Below, one piece after another: positions 43,398 through 51,708 of a stretch of DNA of 64,000 bases. Made by a program: the position numbers and the translations under genes. The stretch's first letter is position 1, and each line of letters begins with the position of its first letter. The stretch comes from an uncultured Bacteroidia bacterium. Lineage in GTDB: Bacteria > Bacteroidota > Bacteroidia > Bacteroidales > Prolixibacteraceae. The stretch is taken from contig CAIXCY010000064.1 in assembly GCA_903918045.1 (NCBI GenBank), forward strand, positions 1-64,000, written 5' to 3'. The notes beneath the pieces were generated by a model, which saw only the letters and a program-made list of their open reading frames with translations, searched no databases and was not told where the DNA came from.

Positions 43398-44127
43398 GAC
43401 TGTTGCTGTTGTAATGCCGGCGTATAATGCCGAGGAGACACTCGAGATGACCCTCAATGAGGTACCGCGTGATATTGTTGATTATGTGATTCTTGTTGAC
43501 GATAACAGTAATGATGAAACCTCTGCCGTGGCATCGAAACTCAATATTCAGTATGTGATCAGACACGACCGGAATAAAGGGTATGGCGGAAATCAAAAGA
43601 CCTGTTACAACAAGGCCCTTGAGATCAATGCGGACATTGTAGTGATGCTACATCCTGATTATCAATATACTCCCAAACTAATACACTCGATGTGCTATTT
43701 GATAGCAAATGGTGTATATCCGGTAGTTTTCGGAAGCCGGATTCTGGGGGTGGGTGCCCTAAGGGGGGGAATGCCGCTCTATAAATATGTTGCAAACAGA
43801 TTCCTCACGCTGTTTCAAAACTTCATTCTGGGTCAGAAATTATCGGAATACCACACGGGCTACCGTGCCTTCAGCACCGATGTTTTGCGCAAGATCAACT
43901 ATGAAAAAAATTCGGACGATTTTATTTTCGACAATGAGTTTATTGCCCAGATTTTTAGCGCCGGTTTCGAAATAGCGGAGATCACCTGCCCTACCCGCTA
44001 TTTTGAAGAAGCCTCTTCAATAAGTTTTCTCAGGAGTGTAAAATATGGTCTTGGAGTTTTAAAAGTGACAGTAAGGTATCGCCTTCACAAGTGGAAAATA
44101 CTCAATTACAGCCTTTTAAAAAACTAA
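43384..44127 (+). CDS. Family 2 glycosyltransferase, dolichol/polyprenyl-phosphate mannosyltransferase-like
   Basis: 247 residues, the short DPM1-like form: VAVVMPAYNAEETLEMTLNEVP near 7-28, YVILVDDNSNDETSAVASKL, HDRNKGYGGNQKTCYNKALE, VVMLHPDYQYTPKLI (DxD position HPDYQ), and DFIFDNEFIAQIFSAGFEIAEITCPTRYF. Relatives make polyprenyl-phosphate sugars, the donors used by GT39/ArnT enzymes such as the gene it overlaps by 14 bases. A clear division of labour is implied: this one charges the carrier, the upstream gene spends it. Confidence 0.9.
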   Translation: MILNKTVAVVMPAYNAEETLEMTLNEVPRDIVDYVILVDDNSNDETSAVASKLNIQYVIRHDRNKGYGGNQKTCYNKALEINADIVVMLHPDYQYTPKLIHSMCYLIANGVYPVVFGSRILGVGALRGGMPLYKYVANRFLTLFQNFILGQKLSEYHTGYRAFSTDVLRKINYEKNSDDFIFDNEFIAQIFSAGFEIAEITCPTRYFEEASSISFLRSVKYGLGVLKVTVRYRLHKWKILNYSLLKN

Positions 44128-44166
44128 TATCCTCAGGCATTCCACGACAACCCTGATTTTGGGTAC

Positions 44167-44207
44167 AAAAAAGAGGGTCTCTCAATTCATGAGAAACCCT
44201 CTTTTTT
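44167..44207. terminator. Two-way terminator
   Basis: AAAAAAGAGGGT (44167-44178) pairs perfectly with 44196-44207; the 17-base loop contains a further CTC/GAG pairing. The A-rich left arm and T-rich right arm make it work in both directions between the convergent GT2 and biotin-carrier genes. Confidence 0.88.
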
Positions 44208-44232
44208 ATTTATGTTTGAGAAGTCTAAAGAC

Positions 44233-44553
44233 CTATTCAATAGTAACTAAGAGCGTATTTTTAGGGACTCTGTCACCTTTTGCAACGTCGATAGATTTGA
44301 TTACACCGTCAAATGGCATCTCAACTTTTGTATACATCTTCATTGCATCGAGTGTCAGAATTGCCTGGCCTGCCTTCATCTCCTGTCCCACAGCAGCGAA
44401 TATTTCAATCACCGAGCCCGGGATAATGGAACGGACCTCTTTGGGATCTAATGCCTGCCATTTTTTACGCCTGTCATACTTCGTAGTTGTCAGAGTCAGG
44501 TATCTTGCACTGTTTACGACGAAAATCTGATAATTCGGATTGTTTTCTTCCAT
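44233..44553 (-). CDS. Biotin carboxyl carrier protein
   Basis: 106 residues: an N-terminal strand region (about 1-30) and a biotinyl domain from about 35 with VRSIIPGSVIEIFAAVGQEMKAGQAILTLDAMKMYTKVEMPFDGVIKSIDVAKGDRV. AMKM holds the lysine to be biotinylated (Lys72). It carries CO2 for the carboxyltransferase encoded 26 bases upstream. Neither a biotin carboxylase nor the membrane subunit of a sodium-pumping decarboxylase is nearby, so the complex must use subunits encoded elsewhere. Confidence 0.92.
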   Translation of the reverse strand: MEENNPNYQIFVVNSARYLTLTTTKYDRRKKWQALDPKEVRSIIPGSVIEIFAAVGQEMKAGQAILTLDAMKMYTKVEMPFDGVIKSIDVAKGDRVPKNTLLVTIE

Positions 44554-44579
44554 AATTTAATTTTTTACCGAAATTGGGA

Positions 44580-46124
44580 TCAAAACGGTGGGATACCATG
44601 TTTGCGTGCCGGACGCTGATCCACCTTACTTGCAGAGACTTCGAGTGAATGAATCAGTCGGGCCCTGGTTTCAGCAGGTTCGATCACCTCGTCAATATAA
44701 CCTTTTGAGGCTGCAACGAATGGATTTGCAAACTTATCTTTATACTCCTGTATTTTTTGTTTGCGCATTTCCGCCGGATTTTCAGCCTCATCGATCTCTT
44801 TTTTAAACACGATATTTGCAGCTCCTTCAGGACCCATAACGGCGATTTCAGCTGTTGGCCATGCAAAAACGAAATCCGCGCCCAGGTGACGAGAGTTCAT
44901 TGCGATGTATCCACCACCATACGCTTTACGTATAATTACGGTTACCTTAGGTACAGTTGCTTCGCTGTAGGCATAAAGCAGTTTGGCTCCGTGCCGGATC
45001 ACACCGGCATGCTCCTGATCAACGCCAGGTAAGTATCCGGGCATATCTTCAAGGGTAACAATGGGGATATTGAAAGCATCGCAGTAACGGATAAAGCGGG
45101 CAGCCTTATCGGAACTGTCGCAATCCAGTACACCGGCGAGGTACATCGGTTGGTTAGCCACAAATCCAATGGTATTACCCTGAATACGGCCAAATCCAAT
45201 CACAATATTCCGCGCAAAATATTCCATGATTTCGAAAAAATCGGAACCATCGGTAACTGCTTTAATAATATCGCGGATATCATACGGATGGTGGGGGTCA
45301 ACAGGGACAATCTCTTCGATACTTCTTTTCGACAGTGGTTCCTGTACCGGAAACTTTAACGCTTTTTGAGCGTTATTCCATGGGATAAAAGTAATCAGCT
45401 TCTTGATTTGCGCGAAACATTCGTCTTCGCTTTTGGCAAAGAAATGGGCATTTCCTGTAATTTCACTATGAATCATTGCTCCACCAAGATCTTCCATCGA
45501 AATCTCCTCGCCAAGAACCGATTTAATCACACCTGGACCGGTTATAAACATCTTCGAGATGTTCTCAACAACAAACACAAAGTCAGTCAAAGCCGGTGAA
45601 TATACTGCTCCCCCGGCACATGGTCCAAGGATAACAGAGATCTGAGGGATTACACCTGAGGCATTGGTGTTTCTGTAAAATATTTCGCCATATCCTGCAA
45701 GAGAGTTTACCCCTTCCTGAATTCGGGCACCACCTGAATCATTGATTCCGATAAGAGGAACGCGCATTTTGAGGGCGTGATCCATAATTTTTGTGATCTT
45801 TCGTGCATGCATCAAACCAAGTGATCCGCCTGCAACGGTAAAATCCTGAGCGTAAATTGCCACAGGCTGGTTATACATCGTTCCGGTTCCAATGATGACA
45901 CCATCGCCATGTAATACCTTTTTCTCCATGTCAAAATCACGTCCCGTGTGTTCAACAAAAAGATCATACTCGTGAAATGAGTTTTCGTCAAGGATGGCTT
46001 TAATTCTTTCGCGGGCAGTTTTCTTGCCCATCGCCACCTGCTTCTCAATGGCCTTTTCGCCACCTCCCTGCTGAGCCTCCTTTTTACGTTTGCGGAGGTC
46101 AAGGATGTTTCTCTTAAATGACAT
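44580..46124 (-). CDS. Acyl-CoA carboxylase beta subunit (carboxyltransferase), propionyl-/methylmalonyl-CoA type
   Basis: 514 residues with two crotonase-like halves. GGSLGLMHARKITKIMDHALKM and GINDSGGARIQEGVNSLAGYGEIFYRN belong to the first half, CAGGAVYSPALTDFVFVV lies in its core, and the second half has VTLEDMPGYLPGVDQEHAGVIRHGAKLLYAYSEATVPKVTVIIRKAYGGGYIAMNSRHLGADFVFAWPTAEIAVMGPEGAA-type signatures. This length and pattern match propionyl-CoA carboxylase beta or methylmalonyl-CoA decarboxylase alpha. Which direction it runs cannot be told. The upstream leader carries a promoter and a hairpin near the transcription start. Confidence 0.93.
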   Translation of the reverse strand: MSFKRNILDLRKRKKEAQQGGGEKAIEKQVAMGKKTARERIKAILDENSFHEYDLFVEHTGRDFDMEKKVLHGDGVIIGTGTMYNQPVAIYAQDFTVAGGSLGLMHARKITKIMDHALKMRVPLIGINDSGGARIQEGVNSLAGYGEIFYRNTNASGVIPQISVILGPCAGGAVYSPALTDFVFVVENISKMFITGPGVIKSVLGEEISMEDLGGAMIHSEITGNAHFFAKSEDECFAQIKKLITFIPWNNAQKALKFPVQEPLSKRSIEEIVPVDPHHPYDIRDIIKAVTDGSDFFEIMEYFARNIVIGFGRIQGNTIGFVANQPMYLAGVLDCDSSDKAARFIRYCDAFNIPIVTLEDMPGYLPGVDQEHAGVIRHGAKLLYAYSEATVPKVTVIIRKAYGGGYIAMNSRHLGADFVFAWPTAEIAVMGPEGAANIVFKKEIDEAENPAEMRKQKIQEYKDKFANPFVAASKGYIDEVIEPAETRARLIHSLEVSASKVDQRPARKHGIPPF

Positions 46125-46175
46125 AAGTGTGTTTTAAATTACTAATTGTTCGAATGTTACCAAAAACAAACTCTT

Positions 46176-46231
46176 TCCGGGTAAAAAAACCCGGATGCAA
46201 AAGTACAATAATTTATACTTTTAACGCTCAA
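46176..46231 (-). promoter_or_regulatory. Promoter and 5' hairpin of the carboxyltransferase gene
   Basis: On the minus strand TTG (46229-46231), 23 bases and TACTTTTG (46198-46205) form a promoter with a slightly long spacer. A 7-6-7 inverted repeat TCCGGGT/ACCCGGA (46176-46195) starts two bases past the -7 element, so it would lie at the very 5' end of the mRNA or act as an operator. Confidence 0.5.
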
Positions 46232-46298
46232 TCTTTGAAATTAAACTTGCTAATTCTTTCTAAATCAAAGAATAGACTATCCGGGTGAAATGTTCAAA

Positions 46299-47390
46299 TT
46301 ACTTAGAGGCCCACCGGTAAAGTCCAATTGCGATGAATGAATAGATAATATTGGGAAGCCAGACAGCAAGCAAGGCATTGAACCCCACCTTAACAGCGAA
46401 GATTGTCGAGACCTGCATAAACATGATGTAAGAGAAGCTCAGGAACAGTCCTATTCCCAAATGAATTCCCAAACCGCCTCGCATTCGCCGTGAAGCCAGA
46501 GATACACCAATAACCGATAAAATAAAGGTGCTTACCGGGCCTGCCGTACGCTTGAAACTCTCCTGCTCGTATCTCGCAACATTATCCACACCCCGCAGCT
46601 TCAAGTCCTTAATATACGCATTGATCTTCCAGTAATCCATCGTCTCCTCCTTGGCATTTTGCTGACCAAAATCAGCAGGCAACATCCGTAAGGTTGTGTC
46701 CATCGCAAGGCCTGTTTTTATCACCTCCTGCTCCTTGCTCATATCGCGGATATAGTAATTCTGAATGACCCACTTTTTCTTTTCCCGGTCCCATTTAATA
46801 CTTTCAGCCATTAACTTAGTCACAAGTTTCTTCCCATCAAATCTCTCAATGGAGAACCGGTATCCAACATCAAGTTTATTATTGTAACTCTGCATATAAA
46901 CATACATGCCGGGTTCGAGCTGACGGTGAATATTCTTATCGATATTGACGAATTCACTATTTATATAGGTATTTCTGAAATTTACGCGTGCCTCAGTTGC
47001 CGAAGGGATTACAAAATTTCCTAAAGCCCATGACATCCCTGCAATTACTCCAGAGGCAATCATATAGGGACGCATCAGCCTCTTATAGGAAACGCCGCTC
47101 GCCAGGATTGCAATAATCTCGGAGTTGTAGGCCATCTTGCTTGTGAAAAAGATAACCGCAATAAAGGTGAACAAGGCGCTAAACAGGTTCGCGTAATAAG
47201 GGATAAAATTCAGGTAATAGTCGAGGACTATCGCTTTAATAGGAGCATTTTTAGTGATAAAATCATCGATATTCTCCGACACATCGAAGATTATTGAAAT
47301 GCTGATTATCAATGCAATCGCGAGGAAAAACGTTCCCAGGTATTTTTTAATGATGTACTGGTCTATTCTTTTAATGTACTTTGTGACCAT
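46299..47390 (-). CDS. LptF/LptG-family permease
   Basis: 363 residues with six membrane segments, three at each end, and a periplasmic domain between (about 120-265). The start RIDQYIIKKYLGTFFLAIALIISISIIFDVSENI and the KRTAGPVSTFILSVIGVSLASRRMRGGLGIHLG region match LptF/LptG. These proteins, with LptB, extract lipopolysaccharide from the inner membrane and pass it to LptC/LptA. It lies 35 bases after tgt on the same strand. The adjacent gene order tgt then lptG-like is common in the phylum. Confidence 0.9.
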   Translation of the reverse strand: MVTKYIKRIDQYIIKKYLGTFFLAIALIISISIIFDVSENIDDFITKNAPIKAIVLDYYLNFIPYYANLFSALFTFIAVIFFTSKMAYNSEIIAILASGVSYKRLMRPYMIASGVIAGMSWALGNFVIPSATEARVNFRNTYINSEFVNIDKNIHRQLEPGMYVYMQSYNNKLDVGYRFSIERFDGKKLVTKLMAESIKWDREKKKWVIQNYYIRDMSKEQEVIKTGLAMDTTLRMLPADFGQQNAKEETMDYWKINAYIKDLKLRGVDNVARYEQESFKRTAGPVSTFILSVIGVSLASRRMRGGLGIHLGIGLFLSFSYIMFMQVSTIFAVKVGFNALLAVWLPNIIYSFIAIGLYRWASK

Positions 47391-47425
47391 CCCTCTTCAT
47401 TTTAAGTAAAAATTAAACTGCTAAT

Positions 47426-48556
47426 TTAAAGTCGCCTCCCGATTTTTTTCACCATCTCCTCTTTCCAGGATTTGAACGTGCCTGCCAGAATCTGCTCTCT
47501 CGCTTCACCCACGAGCCAAAGATAGAAGGCCAGATTATGCATGCTTCCAATCTGTGCCCCAAGCATCTCTTTGGCACTAAAGAGATGGCGAAGGTAAGCC
47601 TTCGTGTATTGATGATCTACAAAAGAGGTCCCCTCCGGATCGATCGGAGAGAAGTCATCTTTCCATTTATTGTTCTTTATATTTATAATCCCATTGCGGG
47701 TAAAAAGCATTCCGTTTCTGCCGTTCCTGGTGGGCATAACACAATCAAACATATCAACACCACGGTCAATTGCCTGAAGAATATTAACCGGTGTACCAAC
47801 CCCCATGAGGTATCGCGGCTTATTTTCAGGCAGAACATCATTCACAACTTCAATCATCGAATACATATCCTCCTCTTTCTCCCCTACCGAGAGTCCGCCA
47901 ATTGCATATCCGTCAGAATCAAATGAGGCTACATGTTCTGCTGCCCTTTTACGCAGATCGGGATAGACACACCCCTGAACAATGGGGAAAAGCGATTGAG
48001 GATAGCCATATTTTGGTTCGGTTTCGCTGAACCGCGTGATACATCTTTCAAGCCACCGCTGGGTGAGTTCCAGCGATTTTTTGGCATAATCATATTCTGC
48101 ATCTCCAGGTGTACATTCATCAAACGCCATGATGATATCCGCTCCTATGGACCGTTGAATATCAATCACATTCTCCGGTGTAAACAGATGACGGGAACCA
48201 TCAATGTGGGATTGAAAACGGGCACCCTCTTCGGTCAATTTTCGGATATCGCCAAGCGAAAAAACCTGAAATCCTCCACTATCGGTTAAGATTGGTTTAT
48301 CCCATCCGTTAAACCGGTGAAGCCCACCCGCTTTTTCAATAATATCGATACCTGGCCGAAGATAAAGGTGGTAGGTATTCCCTAATATGATCTGAGCTCC
48401 AATATCCTCTTTCAGGTCCCTGAAATGGACACCCTTGACCGAACCAATCGTACCGACCGGCATAAATATTGGTGTATCTATTTGGCCATGAGCCGTATCT
48501 ATTGTTCCTGCCCGTGCTTTTGAGAACGGAGAAGTTGCTTGAAGTTCAAATTTCAT
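47426..48556 (-). CDS. tgt: tRNA-guanine transglycosylase (queuosine pathway), lacking zinc cysteines
   Basis: Exchanges guanine 34 for preQ1 in tRNAs with GUN anticodons. I use the ATG at 48556 (376 residues); an upstream TTG at 48577 is open but overlaps a -7 element (TATCTTTG, 48575-48582). LTDSGGFQVFSLG, FDECTPG and GVGTPVNILQAIDRGVDMFDCVMPTRNGRNGMLFT are the TIM-barrel signatures, including the active Asp. The C-terminal zinc motif CxCxxC is absent: the stretch reads DPEGTSFVDHQYTKAYLRHLF. Family members in this phylum appear to share this, so it is probably not a defect. Confidence 0.95.
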   Translation of the reverse strand: MKFELQATSPFSKARAGTIDTAHGQIDTPIFMPVGTIGSVKGVHFRDLKEDIGAQIILGNTYHLYLRPGIDIIEKAGGLHRFNGWDKPILTDSGGFQVFSLGDIRKLTEEGARFQSHIDGSRHLFTPENVIDIQRSIGADIIMAFDECTPGDAEYDYAKKSLELTQRWLERCITRFSETEPKYGYPQSLFPIVQGCVYPDLRKRAAEHVASFDSDGYAIGGLSVGEKEEDMYSMIEVVNDVLPENKPRYLMGVGTPVNILQAIDRGVDMFDCVMPTRNGRNGMLFTRNGIINIKNNKWKDDFSPIDPEGTSFVDHQYTKAYLRHLFSAKEMLGAQIGSMHNLAFYLWLVGEAREQILAGTFKSWKEEMVKKIGRRL

Positions 48557-48673
48557 TTTCAAAATTTCGCGCCGCAAAGATAGTCAATAATGAAGAATAT
48601 ACGGAAAAGTGAAAAAAATGTAAAAAACAATGGTTGTTCGGATGTCTATTTGTAATTTTGTCACATTTCGTTG

Positions 48674-49813
48674 ATGCTAATTATGATTGATATAAACGGT
48701 TTTACATTTGAGGTGGCCGAGTTCGCGCTGCTTTTAATATTTTTTCTTACATTTTTCATTCAGTTGTTTTACCAACTGCTGCTTACTATTTTCACCCTGA
48801 GCGGCAGGAAAAAAGAGAAGCTAAATGAATATCCATCTATTTCCATAATTGTTCCCTCACGGAACTATGAAGAAAATCTCAGAGAATTAATACCCTCGCT
48901 CCTTGATCAGGACTACCCTGATTTCGAGGTGGTAGTTGTTGATGATTGTTCCGCAGACGGCACTGAGTGGTACCTTGCAGGACTTAAATTAGAGACCAAT
49001 AAACTCAAAACAAGCCGCATCATTCAGGAAACGGACTTCCCCAATGCCTTAGTAATAACAATTGGAGTAAGAGCGGCTTCCAAGGAGTGGCTGATCTTCC
49101 TGAACCCATTGTGCCGGGTTGGAAGTAATGATTGGTTAAAATCATTTGCCTCGGGCATACATCCCAAAACAGAGGCCGTGTTTGGATTTGTGAAATATGT
49201 GAATCATGAGGGATCAATGCAGAAATTTTTCAGATACGAAAACCTTAATTCCTATCTCTTTCACGGATCGGCCCGACAACTCGGTTTGCCAATGCCAGTC
49301 TTTGATATAAATATTGCTTACCGAAGGGAACGATTCCTTAATCTTAAAGGATTTGCTGCCGTACTGGATGTCCGGTTCAGTGAAAATGAGCTTTTCATCA
49401 ATAAAATTTCGGGAAGGAAAAATACCAGTTATTTGCTTGACCGGTCAAGCGTAATAAATTACAATGGCGAAACAGACCGGCAAGACTGGTTAAATCACAG
49501 AAGGAAACAACTTCACCTGAAAAGGAAATTCACAATCGGGCAAAGGGCCTTTTTGTTCATCAATATAACGAGCCGCTTGCTCCTTGATGGTTCCATGGTG
49601 GCACTTTTAATCCTTTCACCATGGAGAATCGGGATTGGAGGTATTTGGTTATTTAAAATTTTAAATGAATTAATTTGGGGAATAGTCGGAATGAAACGGC
49701 TTGGGGAGAAAAAACTTTTCCCGGGATTGCTGATTATGAGAACAATACTGCCACTTTTGAATAGTTTTTTATCATTCAAACAGCTGTTTTCCCGAAAAAG
49801 ACGCAAATGGTAA
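48674..49813 (+). CDS. Family 2 glycosyltransferase, membrane-anchored
   Basis: About 379 residues from the ATG at 48674 (a second ATG stands at 48683). One membrane segment near 15-38 precedes a GT-A domain with SISIIVPSRNYEENLRELIPSLLDQDYPDFEVVVVDDCSADGTEWYL, and there are further hydrophobic stretches near the C terminus. This is the layout of inner-membrane processive-like transferases, though the product is unknown. rsmG follows after 23 bases. TAATTTTG (48653-48660) is a possible -7 element. Confidence 0.82.
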   Translation: MLIMIDINGFTFEVAEFALLLIFFLTFFIQLFYQLLLTIFTLSGRKKEKLNEYPSISIIVPSRNYEENLRELIPSLLDQDYPDFEVVVVDDCSADGTEWYLAGLKLETNKLKTSRIIQETDFPNALVITIGVRAASKEWLIFLNPLCRVGSNDWLKSFASGIHPKTEAVFGFVKYVNHEGSMQKFFRYENLNSYLFHGSARQLGLPMPVFDINIAYRRERFLNLKGFAAVLDVRFSENELFINKISGRKNTSYLLDRSSVINYNGETDRQDWLNHRRKQLHLKRKFTIGQRAFLFINITSRLLLDGSMVALLILSPWRIGIGGIWLFKILNELIWGIVGMKRLGEKKLFPGLLIMRTILPLLNSFLSFKQLFSRKRRKW

Positions 49814-49836
49814 CCAAACTAATTCGTCAGTAGATT

Positions 49837-50463
49837 ATGTTGAAGATCCAAAAGTATTTCCCGCAATTAACTACTGATCAAATCATTTGTTTTCAAAAAA
49901 TGGATGTGCTGTATCGGGAATGGAATGAAAAGATCAATGTCATCTCGCGAAAGGATATTGACTCGCTTTACGAAAAACATGTACTGCACGCCCTTGGGAT
50001 TGCCAAAATCATCACTTTCAGGGCTGGAACTCAAATTCTTGACGTGGGTACTGGCGGGGGATTTCCGGGTATTCCGCTTGCAATCATGTTTCCGGATTCG
50101 CAGTTCACTTTAATCGATTCAATCGGGAAAAAGATTAAAGTGGTGCAGGCTATGGTGGATGAACTGGGTCTTAAGAATGTCAATGCCATCCATACAAGGG
50201 TTCAGGAGGTGAAAAAAGAGTTTGATTTTGTAATTTCACGAGCCGTAACAGCCTTTCCGGACTTTGTCGGATTAGTTAAAAACAATATTTCCCGTAAACC
50301 ACAAAATTCACGGCCAAACGGAATTATCTATCTGAAAGGTGGTGATTTTGAGGAGGAAATACGGAATTTCAAAAATTCAGTCGAAATTACTGAGCTCTCA
50401 GATTTCTTCCATGAGCCCTACTTTGAAACAAAAAAAGTGATCTATCTCCCCATAAACCGGTGA
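49837..50463 (+). CDS. rsmG: 16S rRNA (guanine-527-N7)-methyltransferase
   Basis: 208 residues, the family length. The SAM-binding loop is ILDVGTGGGFPGIPLAIMFPDSQFTLIDSIGKKIKVV near 68-104, preceded by the N-terminal NVISRKDIDSLYEKHVLHALGIAKI. The FDFVISRAVTAFPDFVGLV motif follows. It methylates G527 in the 530 loop of 16S rRNA. Also called gidB, it often lies near the replication origin in other phyla. rpmH and dnaB lie downstream. Confidence 0.96.
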   Translation: MLKIQKYFPQLTTDQIICFQKMDVLYREWNEKINVISRKDIDSLYEKHVLHALGIAKIITFRAGTQILDVGTGGGFPGIPLAIMFPDSQFTLIDSIGKKIKVVQAMVDELGLKNVNAIHTRVQEVKKEFDFVISRAVTAFPDFVGLVKNNISRKPQNSRPNGIIYLKGGDFEEEIRNFKNSVEITELSDFFHEPYFETKKVIYLPINR

Positions 50464-50499
50464 TTGGTTTAAATAAAATTATTCTAAATCACTTTTTAC

Positions 50500-50530
50500 T
50501 TTGCCAACAAAAAAAAAAATCCTATTTTTG
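50500..50530 (+). promoter_or_regulatory. Bacteroidota-type promoter for rpmH
   Basis: TTTG at 50500-50503, 19 bases, then TATTTTTG at 50523-50530, an exact match to the phylum's consensus. A run of ten or so A bases fills the spacer. The rpmH start codon is 50 bases downstream. Confidence 0.75.
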
Positions 50531-50580
50531 CACTCCAAATTAGAAAGAAATAGTTTAAATTAATAAAATATTATTCCGAA

Positions 50581-50739
50581 ATGAAAAGAACATTTCAGCC
50601 ATCGAATAGAAAAAGGAGAAACAAACATGGTTTCCGTGAGAGAATGTCAACTGCCAATGGTCGCAAGGTTTTGAAAGCGCGTCGTGCAAAAGGACGTAAA
50701 AAACTTAGCGTTTCGGACGAACCACAGCACAAGAGGTAA
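50581..50739 (+). CDS. rpmH: 50S ribosomal protein L34
   Basis: A 52-residue, strongly basic protein: [18 protein letters not shown] at the start and [22 protein letters not shown] in the middle are the L34 signature. The C-terminal [10 protein letters not shown] tail is a short extension. L34 is a small zinc-free protein of the large subunit. It has its own strong promoter (50500-50530) and a terminator hairpin at 50765-50812, so it is transcribed alone. Confidence 0.98.
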   Translation: MKRTFQPSNRKRRNKHGFRERMSTANGRKVLKARRAKGRKKLSVSDEPQHKR

Positions 50740-50764
50740 ATATTGTAGTTCCGTTAAATCACAC

Positions 50765-50812
50765 AAAATGTGTGGTAGAGAGGTAGCATGCTGCGTCTCT
50801 ACTGCACATTTT
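50765..50812 (+). terminator. Terminator hairpin after rpmH
   Basis: AAAATGTG (50765-50772) pairs with CACATTTT at the right, and GTAGAGA (50775-50781) pairs with TCTCTAC, separated by a small internal bulge; the loop holds the palindrome AGCATGCT. The T-rich end (TTTTCTGTTT) fits a rho-independent terminator. Confidence 0.75.
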
Positions 50813-50895
50813 CTGTTTATTGAAATATTCTGACTAATTTTGTTCCTGCTGAAAGCGATAAATAAATCAAATTATTCACAATTGAATCCTCACGT

Positions 50896-51708
50896 ATGCG
50901 GCTAAAAGAATTTATAACGGATAAAACGATCCTTAAAACCCTGGGATACGCTGTATTATTGATTGTTGTGTTAATCTGGTTTACGCTGTTTATCCTCTCC
51001 CGCTACACCAATCAGGGTGAGAATTTCCCTACACCCAACCTCAAAGGACTTACGATAAGGCAGGTGGAAGCGTTGGCTGTTGACCGGGATTTTCGCTATG
51101 AAATCGAGGACTCTGTCTTCCGAAAAAATGTTGTTCCCGGAACTATCCTGTTTCAGAATCCTGCATTCGGACATAAGATAAAACCTAACAGGTTAATTCA
51201 TATAACCATTGCCTCTTTCACACCGGAGCAGGTTGAAGTTCCCAAGCTGACAGACGTATCCATTCGTCAGGCAAGAGAGCTTCTCGAATCGAAGGGATTT
51301 GCCCTTGGGGATATCCTTTTTCATCCCTCCGAATTTGACGACCTGGTTCTTGAACAAAATCATGGTGGACTGGCATTAGCTCCCGGCTCAAGGCTGCCTA
51401 ACGGGTCGGTTATAGACCTTGTAGTGGGGAAAAAAATGTTTGGAGGAGAGACAATCATCCCTGAACTTAAAAAACTGCCGCTTTCGATAGCCCGCGATAT
51501 TTTAAGAAGCAGATCTTTAACAACCGGATCAATAATCTATGACCCGGCCGTTAGAACGCTGGAAGATAGTTTAAAGGCTGTGATCTGGAAACAGGTCCCG
51601 ACGCACGATTCATTATCACATGTAATGCCCGGATTATCGGTAGATTTATGGCTGAAAATAGATACTCAATCGCCCGATTCCACCTCTTTAAAAACAACAA
51701 GCAATTAA
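50896..51708 (+). CDS. PASTA-domain protein, single-pass membrane
   Basis: 270 residues: one membrane segment at about 15-37 (LGYAVLLIVVLIWFTLFIL), then three tandem PASTA domains of about 65 residues (starting near FPTPNLKGLTIRQVEALA, VEVPKLTDVSIRQARELL and IIPELKKLPLSIARDIL). PASTA domains bind muropeptide or beta-lactam-like ligands outside the membrane. There is no kinase domain, unlike the Ser/Thr kinases of Gram-positives. It is followed directly by rluD-like and ddl, so it may link wall precursors to these genes. Confidence 0.92.
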   Translation: MRLKEFITDKTILKTLGYAVLLIVVLIWFTLFILSRYTNQGENFPTPNLKGLTIRQVEALAVDRDFRYEIEDSVFRKNVVPGTILFQNPAFGHKIKPNRLIHITIASFTPEQVEVPKLTDVSIRQARELLESKGFALGDILFHPSEFDDLVLEQNHGGLALAPGSRLPNGSVIDLVVGKKMFGGETIIPELKKLPLSIARDILRSRSLTTGSIIYDPAVRTLEDSLKAVIWKQVPTHDSLSHVMPGLSVDLWLKIDTQSPDSTSLKTTSN

